From CAZQVN01 sp964596775 (GTDB taxonomy: Bacteria > Eisenbacteria > RBG-16-71-46 > JABDJR01 > JAWXBZ01): a stretch of DNA of 63,131 nucleotides. The stretch spans positions 1 to 63,131 of the forward strand of contig CAZQVN010000022.1 in the NCBI GenBank assembly GCA_964596775.1, given 5' to 3'. The number at the start of each line of letters is the position of its first letter. Position 1 is the first letter of the stretch. This document shows, in pieces, positions 48,001-56,626 of the stretch. Position numbers and translations under genes: made by a program. The notes below the pieces were generated by a model. The model was not told where the DNA came from and did no database searches. It saw only the letters and a program-made list of their open reading frames with translations.

Positions 48001-49260
48001 CTACGTGTGATCCCCCGCCGGGAAACAGGCCAGGATCGACTCCGCGCCGTACACCGAAGCCGGAAACAGGTACGGCAGCAGTCCCTCGAGGAACTGGCGC
48101 AGCTTCAACTGCTCATGGCTTGCGTAGTGCTTGCTGTGCACGGTCTTCAGGAATCCTTCCAGCGTGTAGATCTGGAATTCCACGTTGAACAGGTACGGGG
48201 GGCGGTCGGCATCCGGGGGCTGGCACAGGACCCCGACCAGGCTCTTCTTCACCTCGTACCCGGAGGCGGAAAACTCGTTGAGCCGGGTCCGGTCGTCGCG
48301 GTTGCGGATCGTGTCCACCTCCTCCCGCCAGCGCATCGGCCCGCCGAAGATGTCGTAGAGCATCGACTGGAGATCGCCGACCTCCTTGACGTCCTTGACG
48401 ATGAACATCGCGCCGATGAGGTCGCCGATCTTGTGGGGGTCGGCCTCTCCCTTGCGGACCATCTTGCTGACGATCGACCCGCTCCGGCCCCGCTGCAGTT
48501 CGGCCCAGATCTTTTCCTCGACGGCATTCTCGTCGGACGCGGAGCTGCCGGGATGGCGGAGAATGTACTGGCGCTTGAACCGGCAGGACGAGTAGAAGAC
48601 GTGGACGATCGTCGGCTTTCCGCCGACGTTGCGGCGCAGCCGGCGCAGGTTCACGTGCCAGGTTTCCTGCCCTTCCGCGGCGTGCCCGATCGAATAGTCG
48701 ATCTTCTCCCCGTCGGGCGCGATCGAGTAGCTGATGCTCACGGGCCGCACACGCGTCACGTTGGACCAGAGCTCCTTCTCGAGGCATTCCTGCAGCACCT
48801 TCGCGTGGAACGGCCCGTTCTGCACGTCCGTGGTGTGATCCACGTCGAAGAACAGCTTGGCCAGGTAGAGCTTCCGCTGCGCCTCGAACCGTTCCCGCCG
48901 GTCCGATCCGAGGAACGCCACCTGCATCAGCTCGAGAAAATCGTTCGTCTCGGTGATCGTCCGCAGCGGCGTGAGCGCCTCCGCGGGCTCGGGCGGAACC
49001 AGCCTGAGGAGTTCGCGCACGTAGAGATCCACTTCCCGGAGATAGGAATGGATCATCGCGAGATTCTCCGGCAGCGGGCGCGGATCGTTCCACGGCCGGA
49101 TCAGGTGATTCAGCTGCTGGTTGTACGAGTCCGGGCCGCGCTTCATCTCGAAGAACGCCTTGTACAGCGATCGCGCGCCTTCCTCGTCCTTCTGCAGGTA
49201 GTCGGGATCCAGGATGGCGTGAGCCCGGTAGTCCGGCCGCAAGACCCGGTCGAAATTCAA
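48001..49260 (-). CDS. Divergent RelA/SpoT-like protein
   Basis: 419 residues from a TTG that overlaps the Nudix stop (TTGA). The C-terminal half resembles the RelA/SpoT nucleotidyltransferase fold: 'SIVSKMVRKGEADPHKIGDL' then 'IGAMFIVKD' (about residue 278) recalls the synthetase 'Kxx..DxxGxR' motif, and 'NVEFQIYT' (about 358) recalls 'VEIQIRT'. The Arg of GxR is Met here, so alarmone synthesis is uncertain. The N-terminal 200 residues are unassigned. It shares an operon with thiC and a Nudix hydrolase, an unusual setting. Confidence 0.55.
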   Translation of the reverse strand: MNFDRVLRPDYRAHAILDPDYLQKDEEGARSLYKAFFEMKRGPDSYNQQLNHLIRPWNDPRPLPENLAMIHSYLREVDLYVRELLRLVPPEPAEALTPLRTITETNDFLELMQVAFLGSDRRERFEAQRKLYLAKLFFDVDHTTDVQNGPFHAKVLQECLEKELWSNVTRVRPVSISYSIAPDGEKIDYSIGHAAEGQETWHVNLRRLRRNVGGKPTIVHVFYSSCRFKRQYILRHPGSSASDENAVEEKIWAELQRGRSGSIVSKMVRKGEADPHKIGDLIGAMFIVKDVKEVGDLQSMLYDIFGGPMRWREEVDTIRNRDDRTRLNEFSASGYEVKKSLVGVLCQPPDADRPPYLFNVEFQIYTLEGFLKTVHSKHYASHEQLKLRQFLEGLLPYLFPASVYGAESILACFPAGDHT

Positions 49261-49661
49261 ATGCCGCGCACCACTTTCAGCTGATCGAGGATCGGTCGAT
49301 CCGCGGGAGGAAACTCGAATTGATCCAGTTCGTGGCAGGGCACCCAGCGGAACTCCTGGCACCCCAGCGCTTCCGGCGTGCCGGCCACCGGAACGCAGTA
49401 GAAGAAGTGGAGGGTCACCTCCCGGTCCGGGTGGGATTCCGTGATCGAGTGGGAGCGGCGGCCCACGCGCACGGTGATGTCCAGTTCTTCCTTGATCTCC
49501 CGGACGAGACACTCCTCGAGCGTTTCGCCCTCTTCACGCGTGCCTCCCGGAAACTCCCAGAGGCCGCCGTAGCGGGCGTCCGGCCTTCTTTTCGAAATCA
49601 GGACCCAGGCACCGCGCAGGATGATTCCGGCGGCAACCTCAACCCTGGCTGGCGCCGGCAT
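49257..49661 (-). CDS. Nudix hydrolase (MutT-like)
   Basis: 134 residues from the ATG opening 'MPAPARVEVAAGIIL'; longer frames add an implausible basic stretch. The Nudix box is complete (from 'GGTREEGETLEE' to 'REIKEEL'). These enzymes hydrolyse nucleoside diphosphates linked to another group, such as 8-oxo-dGTP. It overlaps the end of thiC by 23 nt and the RelA/SpoT-like start by 4 nt, so the three are co-translated. After thiC, a role in removing toxic pyrimidine by-products is conceivable but not shown. Confidence 0.9.
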   Translation of the reverse strand: MPAPARVEVAAGIILRGAWVLISKRRPDARYGGLWEFPGGTREEGETLEECLVREIKEELDITVRVGRRSHSITESHPDREVTLHFFYCVPVAGTPEALGCQEFRWVPCHELDQFEFPPADRPILDQLKVVRGI

Positions 49662-50946
49662 CGGCAAGCTGCCGCAGGGTCTGCGTGATCCGCATGGAGC
49701 AGAACTTCGGCCCGCACATCGAGCAGAACTTGGCCGACTTGTACGCTTCATCGGGAAGCGTGGCGTCGTGCATCGAACGGGCCCGCTCCGGGTCGAGGGA
49801 GAGAGCGAACTGCTTCTCCCAGTCGAACTCGAACCGCGCCTTCGACAGCTCGTCGTCGCGGTCGCGGGCGCCCTTGCGGCCGCGGGCCACGTCCGCGGCG
49901 TGCGCGGAGATCTTGTAGGCGATGACCCCCTCGCGGACGTCGTTGGCGTCGGGAAGGCCGAGATGCTCCTTCGGCGTGACGTAGCAGAGCATGGCCGCCC
50001 CGGCCCAGCCGGCCAGCGCCGCGCCGATGGCCGAGGTGATGTGGTCGTACCCGGGCGCCACGTCGGTCACCAGCGGCCCGAGCAGGTAGAACGGCGCCTC
50101 GTGACAGACCTCCATCTGCTTCTTCACGTTCATTTCCACGAGATGCATCGGGACGTGCCCCGGCCCCTCGACCATCACCTGGACATCGTGTTTCCAGGCC
50201 TTCTGCGTCAGCTCTCCGAGCGTTTCCAGCTCCGCGAACTGCGCCTCGTCGTTGGCATCGGCAAGGCAGCCGGGGCGAAGCCCGTCGCCGAGCGAAAACG
50301 ACACGTCGTGCTGCTTGAAGATCTCGCAGATCTCGTCGAAGTGCGTGTACAGCGGATTCTCTTTCCGGTGATGCGTCATCCACTGGGCGAGGATCGCGCC
50401 GCCGCGCGACACAATGCCGGTGATCCGGTCGGCGGTGAGCGGAACGTAGCGGGAGAGGACGCCGGCATGGATCGTCATGTAGTCCACGCCCTGTTGCGCC
50501 TGGCGCTCGATGACGTCGAGCAGCTTCTGCGCGGTGAGGTCCTCGACGCGCGGAACCTCCTGCAGCGCCTGGTAGATGGGAACGGTTCCGATCGGCACCG
50601 GGCTCTTCGCGATGATCGCCTGGCGGATGCGGTCGATGTCGCCGCCGGTGGACAGGTCCATGACCGTGTCCGCGCCGAAGTGCACGGCGGCATGCAGTTT
50701 TTCCAGCTCGCCGTCGATGTTCGACGTGGTGGAGGAGTTCCCGATGTTCGCGTTGATCTTGCAGCGGGCCGCCACGCCGATCGCCATCGGCTCGAGCGAT
50801 TCATGGTGCACGTTGGCGGGGATGATCATGCGGCCGCGGGCCACTTCCGACCGGATCAGCTCGGGATCGAGGTCCTCGCGGACCGCCACATGCTCCATCT
50901 CCGGGGTGATCGTGCCCTTCCGGGCGAAGTACATCTGAGTGATCAT
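49639..50946 (-). CDS. thiC: Phosphomethylpyrimidine synthase
   Basis: 435 residues, the shorter ThiC form, from 'MITQMYFARKG'; upstream in-frame sequence is not ThiC-like. Conserved segments include 'NANIGNSSTTS', 'DLSTGGD', 'EGPGHVP' and the C-terminal [4Fe-4S] motif Cys408-x2-Cys411-x4-Cys416. ThiC turns aminoimidazole ribotide into HMP-phosphate for thiamine, using S-adenosylmethionine radical chemistry. A promoter is seen upstream, but no TPP riboswitch. Confidence 0.96.
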   Translation of the reverse strand: MITQMYFARKGTITPEMEHVAVREDLDPELIRSEVARGRMIIPANVHHESLEPMAIGVAARCKINANIGNSSTTSNIDGELEKLHAAVHFGADTVMDLSTGGDIDRIRQAIIAKSPVPIGTVPIYQALQEVPRVEDLTAQKLLDVIERQAQQGVDYMTIHAGVLSRYVPLTADRITGIVSRGGAILAQWMTHHRKENPLYTHFDEICEIFKQHDVSFSLGDGLRPGCLADANDEAQFAELETLGELTQKAWKHDVQVMVEGPGHVPMHLVEMNVKKQMEVCHEAPFYLLGPLVTDVAPGYDHITSAIGAALAGWAGAAMLCYVTPKEHLGLPDANDVREGVIAYKISAHAADVARGRKGARDRDDELSKARFEFDWEKQFALSLDPERARSMHDATLPDEAYKSAKFCSMCGPKFCSMRITQTLRQLADAGASQG

Positions 50947-50981
50947 CGTAACACCCTCTGCTGTTAAGAGTTGAGAGTTCG

Positions 50982-51011
50982 AGTTTAGTCGCCTGCGGGC
51001 GGGGGTGTCAA
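50982..51011 (-). promoter_or_regulatory. Promoter of the thiC operon
   Basis: TTGACA (51006-51011) and TAAACT (50982-50987) on the minus strand, 18 bp apart, with a predicted leader of about 30 nt. The leader is too short for a TPP riboswitch. Confidence 0.6.
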
Positions 51012-51113
51012 TGAAGACCCCTGTCCGCGCGCGGTTTCCGGGCTTGGGCCGGACCCGATGGCGTGTTGCCGGACCCGCAGGCGCCTCGCCGGACGCGCGG
51101 CACACGCCGCGTC

Positions 51114-51142
51114 TTGAAAAAACCGGTGGTATGTGGTCTAGT
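51114..51142 (+). promoter_or_regulatory. Possible promoter of the cupredoxin gene
   Basis: TTGAAA (51114-51119) and TCTAGT (51137-51142), 17 bp apart, 47 bp before the GTG start. Confidence 0.45.
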
Positions 51143-51189
51143 TTTCCCTCGATCAGCAACCCTTCGATTCAATGCTTTCTGGAGGCACC

Positions 51190-51558
51190 GTGCTTCGTCC
51201 ACTATCCATTCTTGTTCTGTCCGGCGTCCTGCTGGGAGCGGCCGGCTGCAGTTCCGAATTCGGGCCGGACGAGGCCCGCTACACGTCCAGCGTCAAGATC
51301 AAGCCGAGCGCCAGGACCCTGGGCATCTACGGGTTCACTCCGAACCCCGTCTCCGTATCTCCCCGTACGGAGGTCGTCTGGACGAACATGGATTCCGAGC
51401 CCCACCAGATTCAGAGCGCCGGAGGCTTCTTCGGAGCCACGCAACCGATCGCGCCGGGCAAGTCGTTTTCCTTCATATTCACGACTCCCGGCCCGTACCG
51501 GTATTTCTGCGCCCTGCCGGATCACCGCGAGGAAGGCGTCATCAACGTCACTCGCTAG
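51190..51558 (+). CDS. Cupredoxin-like lipoprotein
   Basis: 122 residues from GTG with GGAGG just upstream. Lipoprotein signal 'VLLGAAGC' (Cys20). The mature part is a plastocyanin-like fold with copper ligands His ('SEPHQIQS'), Cys and His ('YFCALPDH'). The usual Met axial ligand is absent: the loop reads 'CALPDHREEGV'. It probably carries electrons or binds copper on the cell surface. It overlaps the convergent GT39 gene by 11 bp. Confidence 0.82.
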   Translation: MLRPLSILVLSGVLLGAAGCSSEFGPDEARYTSSVKIKPSARTLGIYGFTPNPVSVSPRTEVVWTNMDSEPHQIQSAGGFFGATQPIAPGKSFSFIFTTPGPYRYFCALPDHREEGVINVTR

Positions 51559-53359
51559 AGCGAGCCGCTGACGACGCGGCGCGCGCCCGCCGCTGCAGTT
51601 CCGTCAACTCCGGATCCCCCGGGTTCAACAGCGCCGCCTTTTCCGCGAGTTCCAGCGCCCGTTCCGGTCGTTCACCAAGGTCCAGGAGGAATCCGGCCAG
51701 CGTCTTCAGGTTCCAGACGTCGTCCGGGTCCTCGGCGATGGCCAGTTCGAACTCCCGCACTGTTTCCTCCTTCTTTCCGGAAAGCCAGGCCAGTTCGGCA
51801 TGCAGCCGGTGACGGGTCGGATCATGGGGAATTCTCGACCGGAGGACCCGCTCCAGCTCCCTGCCCTCCCCGGTCCGGACTCCTCCACCCGGGCGGAGGA
51901 CCCTGTACACGGCCACGTGGCGCCCGAGGAGCGAGGGGTCGAAATAGATGATTTCCAGCCTCGGCTCGTCGAACATCGTGGCGGAATCCAGGACCAGCGG
52001 GAGGAGTGCCGGGCGGAAGATTTCGCAGACGACCTGGTCGACGACCAGGTAATCGCCGCCGGCCTGCACGATCGCGTCGATCGTCTTGTGATAGTCGCCG
52101 AGCGGTGTCGTCTGGTACCGCGTGCCGGCGTAGAAAGCCGTGTACGGCTTGCGGCAGAACATCAGCTGGTCGCTGCGGACCGACGGCGCCAGGACTTTTC
52201 CGGCCTGGACAAGCTCGGGGAAAAAACCGTCCTCGTTGAATGACAGCGACGCGAACTGCGGCCGGACCTGGACGCCCCACGCAACGACCAGGACGGCCAG
52301 CGCGGCCCTGGATTTCCAGGAAGACCACGGCCGGTCCTTCCCCCCCAGCCGGCGCACCGCCCCGGCCGCCAGGAGAAGCGTGAACGGCAGCAGGGGAAGC
52401 ACCAGGCGCTCCACCGGCGGTACGCCCGGGAACATCGGCACGAGAACCGCCTGGGCCAGGCCGCAGGCGGCAAACCGGGGGCCGAACAGGATGCCGGCCA
52501 GGGCGGCCAGCGGGAATCCCCAGCCGACCGCGTTCACCAGATTCACGATTTCGGCCTTGAACCGCTCGGGATAGACCCGGGCTATCGCGTCCCGGTGCTC
52601 GAGCAGCCGCCGGGTGGTCGAAGTTTCCCCTCCCGGGTTGATCGTCCGCTCCGGCGTGACCTCGTTCCGGATGAAGTCGTCCCCGGTGATGTTGATGATC
52701 TTCTGGGTCAGGGTCCAGGCGCCGGTGGTCTGGTGGTTGTAGAGAACGGAAGGCACCGCGCCGAACACGATGGCTCCGGCCGCGATCAGGATCCAGGCCC
52801 GCGGGTTCCAGCCCCGCGCCAGCCCGAGCGCCGGCGCCAGGACGAGCCCTTCCGGGCGGATCAGGAACGCGATCCCGGTGAGGGCGCCGGCGCCGAAATC
52901 CCGCTTCAGGTGAGCGGCGAGCGCCGCGGCCACCAGAAAGAACACGAACGGAATCTCCGTCATCGTGGTCACCGAGTAACGGATGGCCAGCGGGGTCAGG
53001 GCAAACACCGCCGTGAGAACCACCGCCGGCAGGCGGCCGGCCAGCCTGAGGGCCAGCGCATAGAACGGCACCATGACCAGCACGCCGAAGAAGAGATCCA
53101 CCGACTTCGCGGCGTTGACGCCGTCCCCGTTCCAGATGAGGTTCGCCACACCGATGAAGAACGGATAACCCGGAGGATGCTGGGCCACGATGAGCGGGCC
53201 GCCGAACAGGTAGCGCGCCATGCGGATGTAGGTCGTTCCGTCGACGGAAACGATCTCCTGAAACCCCCACGCCGCCAGGCGGGCGGCGAGAGCGATCAGC
53301 ACAAGCAGGGCGCAGATCAGGACATCACGCCGTTCGATGCGGTCGGGGAGGGAGGACAT
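51548..53359 (-). CDS. GT39-like glycosyltransferase with C-terminal TPR
   Basis: 603 residues. About twelve membrane helices and the early acidic motif ('EIVSVDGTTYIRMARYL') place it in the PMT/ArnT-like GT-C group, with 'AQHPPGYPFFIGVA' in the first loop. The last 100 residues are TPR-like ('AELAWLSGKKEETVREFELA'). It likely transfers a sugar from a polyprenyl carrier on the periplasmic side. Divergent from a methyltransferase gene. Confidence 0.82.
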   Translation of the reverse strand: MSSLPDRIERRDVLICALLVLIALAARLAAWGFQEIVSVDGTTYIRMARYLFGGPLIVAQHPPGYPFFIGVANLIWNGDGVNAAKSVDLFFGVLVMVPFYALALRLAGRLPAVVLTAVFALTPLAIRYSVTTMTEIPFVFFLVAAALAAHLKRDFGAGALTGIAFLIRPEGLVLAPALGLARGWNPRAWILIAAGAIVFGAVPSVLYNHQTTGAWTLTQKIINITGDDFIRNEVTPERTINPGGETSTTRRLLEHRDAIARVYPERFKAEIVNLVNAVGWGFPLAALAGILFGPRFAACGLAQAVLVPMFPGVPPVERLVLPLLPFTLLLAAGAVRRLGGKDRPWSSWKSRAALAVLVVAWGVQVRPQFASLSFNEDGFFPELVQAGKVLAPSVRSDQLMFCRKPYTAFYAGTRYQTTPLGDYHKTIDAIVQAGGDYLVVDQVVCEIFRPALLPLVLDSATMFDEPRLEIIYFDPSLLGRHVAVYRVLRPGGGVRTGEGRELERVLRSRIPHDPTRHRLHAELAWLSGKKEETVREFELAIAEDPDDVWNLKTLAGFLLDLGERPERALELAEKAALLNPGDPELTELQRRARAASSAARSSE

Positions 53360-53496
53360 GGGGAGAATTCTGACAGTCCCGGCAGGTTACGTCCACCCTG
53401 CCGGGAAGCGGGTAACTTGGTCACCGGGTTCGTTTTCGAGTAGAGTCAGCGGGTTCCGGCGGCAGGATCCACCGGAAGGGCACTGGGAGCGACGGA

Positions 53497-54246
53497 ATGA
53501 AAGCGATCACATCGAAACTGCCGGAAGCCATCAAGGCTCCCCTGCGACGCTTCGGCAGCGCCGCGCGGGGACTCCTCTACCGGGGCAGCGGGAGGGAGTG
53601 TCCGATGTGCGGGCGGTCCTCCAGCCGGTTTGCCCGCTACGGTTTCGTGCCCCGGGAGGACGCCCTCTGCGTCCACTGCGGCGCGCTGGAGAGGCACCGG
53701 CTCATGTGGCTCTTCGTGACCCGCCGGACGAACCTGTTCGACGGAACGCCGAAGAAGATCCTCCATGTGGCCCCCGAAGAGTGCATGGAGGGCAAGCTCA
53801 GGAGGCAGTTCGGTGACGGATACCTGACGGCCGACCTGATGGATCCGAAGGCCATGGTCCGCATGGACGTGACCGACATCCGGTATCCGGATGGATCGTT
53901 CGACGTCATCTTCTGCAATCACGTTCTGGAACACGTGCAGGAGGACATCCAGGCGATGCGGGAGTTCCGGAGGACGCTCAGGGACGGCGGCTGGGCCATC
54001 GTGCTCGTGCCGATCACGGCCGACAGGACGTTCGACGACCCGTCCGTCACCGACCCCGCGGAACGGCTGAGGCTGTTCGGCCAGGAAGATCACGTCCGGG
54101 CCTACGGGCCGGACTACGCGGATCGACTCCGGGAGGCGGGCTTCCACGTGGACGTCGTGGAAGTCCGCGACCTGGTGGACGAAGCCGACGCGACCCGCAT
54201 GGGGCTGACGGACGCCAGCGGGGAAATCTACTACTGCAGAAAGTAG
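53497..54246 (+). CDS. Class I methyltransferase with N-terminal zinc ribbon
   Basis: 249 residues. A zinc ribbon (Cys35, 38, 58, 61; 'CPMCG', 'CVHCGALERHR') precedes a Methyltransf_11-type domain with 'DVIFCNHVLEHVQED' in place of the usual motif and 'LRDGGWAIVLVP'. Such proteins occur in polysaccharide or glycan gene sets. GGGAG lies before the ATG. The convergent bactofilin ends 13 bp away. The substrate is unknown. Confidence 0.85.
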   Translation: MKAITSKLPEAIKAPLRRFGSAARGLLYRGSGRECPMCGRSSSRFARYGFVPREDALCVHCGALERHRLMWLFVTRRTNLFDGTPKKILHVAPEECMEGKLRRQFGDGYLTADLMDPKAMVRMDVTDIRYPDGSFDVIFCNHVLEHVQEDIQAMREFRRTLRDGGWAIVLVPITADRTFDDPSVTDPAERLRLFGQEDHVRAYGPDYADRLREAGFHVDVVEVRDLVDEADATRMGLTDASGEIYYCRK

Positions 54247-54259
54247 GCGCGGGTGCGGC

Positions 54260-54730
54260 TCAGGCCGCCTTTGCCGCCTTGTCCGAGGAACCGGACGGGA
54301 TCGGAATCACCTTCGACTTCTGGACTTCCGAAGCGCTTTCCCCCATGACGCAGGCGCCCTGGAAGAACACTCCCTCATCGATCTTCAGGCTCTGCGAATG
54401 GATGTCGCCGCGGACGTACGCCCCGGTGATCAGTTGAACGCGGTCGTGCGAGAGGATCTTCCCTTCCACGCGGCCGATGACCCGCACGCTCTTTCCGCGG
54501 ATGTCGGCCTTGACGGTTCCGGTCTTCATCACCTCGACCTGGCCCGTGGCCGCAAGGCTCCCCTCCACCGTTCCGTGGACGATGGCGTCCCCTTCGATGC
54601 TCACTTCCCCCTTGATGACCGTGCCGGCCCCGATGGACGTTTTCGCCTCTCCATCACCCCGCGAGACGGGCCTGGGATCGGAACGCTCCTCGACTTCCGG
54701 GCGGTCTTCGGACTTCTTTCCACCGAACAT
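54260..54730 (-). CDS. Bactofilin
   Basis: 156 residues. The central domain is a right-handed beta-helix of short repeats ('TSIGAGTVIKGEVSIEGDA', 'VRVIGRVEGKI', 'AYVRGDIHSQSL') flanked by disordered ends, typical of bactofilins that polymerise into membrane-bound cytoskeletal filaments. GGAGG precedes the ATG. It lies downstream of a sigma-54-type activator gene. Confidence 0.92.
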   Translation of the reverse strand: MFGGKKSEDRPEVEERSDPRPVSRGDGEAKTSIGAGTVIKGEVSIEGDAIVHGTVEGSLAATGQVEVMKTGTVKADIRGKSVRVIGRVEGKILSHDRVQLITGAYVRGDIHSQSLKIDEGVFFQGACVMGESASEVQKSKVIPIPSGSSDKAAKAA

Positions 54731-54901
54731 GTGCAGTCCTCCGTGATTTCGGCCTGGATGAAATAACTAATGATTCATCGGCAAATCCGGCGGAGGACTT
54801 GAGGTCGGAATTGGGAGGCTGCGGTCCATCGCGTCGAACGTGGTGGCGGTGCCGGGGTCGAGAACTCTTTCGTCGTGGCCGTGGAGCCGTGCAGCCTGAC
54901 G

Positions 54902-56455
54902 TTAAGAGGCCGCGTCGGATTCGATCCCGTAGCGCTTCATTTTCTTGTAGAGCGTGACGCGGGACACCGACAGCCGGTCCGCCGCGGCCTGCCGGTTCCA
55001 GTCGACTTCGGCCAGCGCGGCGAGGATCGCCTTGCGCTCGGCCTCGGCCGCCGCGTCTTCCAGGGTGCGGGGCCCGTCGTGAGCCGGCGCCTCGCCCGCG
55101 GCGGCGGCCGGCATGTGCGCGTCCCGGATGGCCGGAGGCAGGTCGTGCGTTTCGATCCGCGTTCCTTCCGAGAGGATCACGGCCTGGGCCACGGCATTTT
55201 CGAGTTCGCGCACGTTGCCGGGCCAGGAGTGGGCCATGAGGCAATCGCGGGCCTCGCGGCTGAAGCTCCGCGCGGGGCGGCCGTTCTCCTCGGCGAACCG
55301 GTGGAGAAACAGGTCGGCCAGGGCGGGAACATCGCTGCGGCGCTCCCGCAGCGGAGGCAGCACGATCGGGACGACGTTGAGGCGGAAGAAGAGATCCTCG
55401 CGAAAGGTTCCCTCCGCCACGGCCTGCTCCAGGTTCTTGTTCGTGGCGGCCACGATCCGGACATCCACCGAAATCGGCTCGCGCCCGCCGACCCGTTCGA
55501 AGACCCGTTCCTGGACCACCCGGAGGATCTTCGCCTGGAGCGTCAGTCCCATGTCGCCGATTTCGTCGAGAAACAGCGTGCCCCCGTCCGCCTGCTCGAA
55601 GCGCCCCATCCGGGCGTCCACGCCGGTGGCGGTGCCCCGCGCGATGCCGAAGAATTCCGATTCCAGAAGCGTCTCCGGGATGGCCGCGCAGTTGACCTGG
55701 ACAAACGGACCTTCCCGGCGCGGGGACAGGTCGTGGATCGTCCGGCCGACCATTTCCTTGCCGGTGCCGCTTTCGCCGCGGACGAGCACGTTGACCCGGC
55801 TGTCCGCCACCCGGCGGATCAGGTGAAACACCTTCTGCATTCCGGGACTGCTCCCGATGAACCCTTCGAACCGCTCCGGTTCGCGGAGCGCGATCTTGAG
55901 CATCGCGTTCTCCTCCTTGAGGGCCTCCTTCTTGACCTCGACCTCCTGGTAGAGCCGGGCGTTGTCGAGGGCGATCGCGGCAAGGCTGGCGATCGCCTCC
56001 AGGTACTTCTGCTCGGCCGGCCCGAAGATCCCGGCCACCCGGCGGTTTTCCAGGTACAGCGCCCCGGCAACCGTGCTGCGGATCGTCAGCGGCACGCAGC
56101 AGATCGAACGGAGGGCCAGGTCCTGGATCGACTCGCTGGACCAGTTCGGGTCGGACAGGGCGTCGGTGATCAGCACGGACTCCCCCGACCCGGTCACGTC
56201 CCGCAGGACCTTGCGGCTGGCCTGGACCTGCTCCTCCGGAAGGCTCTTCTCCTCGAAGTTGCGGGCCGTGCGGATTTCGGGGTCGCCGGCCGGGTCGAGG
56301 AGGACCAGGATTCCCATTTCCGCGCTCAGTTCGTGGATGGCGGTATCGAGGATGACTTCGATCAACCGGTCGAAATCGAGAACGGACGTGAGCGCCCGGG
56401 CCACCTCGACGATCGTCTCCTGGGCCCCGGTCCCGGGGGTATCGGAAGGACTCAT
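54902..56455 (-). CDS. GAF-domain sigma-54-type activator (Fis family)
   Basis: 517 residues. GAF sensor domain (about 10-170), AAA+ domain with Walker A 'GESGTGKE' (227-234) and Walker B 'LFLDE' (294-298), and a C-terminal Fis helix-turn-helix (about 475-512, 'NRQAAADRLSVSRVTLYKKM'). The sigma-54 contact loop, normally GAFTGA, reads GTATGV (274-279), losing the key Phe. Such variants may work poorly with, or without, sigma-54. No Shine-Dalgarno precedes the ATG; a TAATAT box ends 8 nt upstream. Confidence 0.9.
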   Translation of the reverse strand: MSPSDTPGTGAQETIVEVARALTSVLDFDRLIEVILDTAIHELSAEMGILVLLDPAGDPEIRTARNFEEKSLPEEQVQASRKVLRDVTGSGESVLITDALSDPNWSSESIQDLALRSICCVPLTIRSTVAGALYLENRRVAGIFGPAEQKYLEAIASLAAIALDNARLYQEVEVKKEALKEENAMLKIALREPERFEGFIGSSPGMQKVFHLIRRVADSRVNVLVRGESGTGKEMVGRTIHDLSPRREGPFVQVNCAAIPETLLESEFFGIARGTATGVDARMGRFEQADGGTLFLDEIGDMGLTLQAKILRVVQERVFERVGGREPISVDVRIVAATNKNLEQAVAEGTFREDLFFRLNVVPIVLPPLRERRSDVPALADLFLHRFAEENGRPARSFSREARDCLMAHSWPGNVRELENAVAQAVILSEGTRIETHDLPPAIRDAHMPAAAAGEAPAHDGPRTLEDAAAEAERKAILAALAEVDWNRQAAADRLSVSRVTLYKKMKRYGIESDAAS

Positions 56456-56463
56456 ATAATGTG

Positions 56464-56492
56464 ATATTAGTCGTCGGGTCCGGAAACGGCAA
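56464..56492 (-). promoter_or_regulatory. Possible leaderless promoter of the sigma-54-type activator
   Basis: TTGCCG (56487-56492) and TAATAT (56464-56469) on the minus strand, 17 bp apart. The -10 ends 8 nt before the ATG at 56455. Confidence 0.4.
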
Positions 56493-56626
56493 GAATGCCG
56501 CGGAAAAACGGCTTCATGCCGTTCCGGCGATCCCGTCTTTCAGCCGGCCGGAAGATTTCATAAAGGTGTCTGGGTGATATGACGATTCTTGTTGCGGGAA
56601 TTCAACCGTTATCAAGGAGGATGGCT

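Noticed and set aside
50947..51160. TPP riboswitch before thiC
   Set aside because: No CUGAGA or other conserved TPP elements; the visible promoter leaves only about 30 nt of leader.
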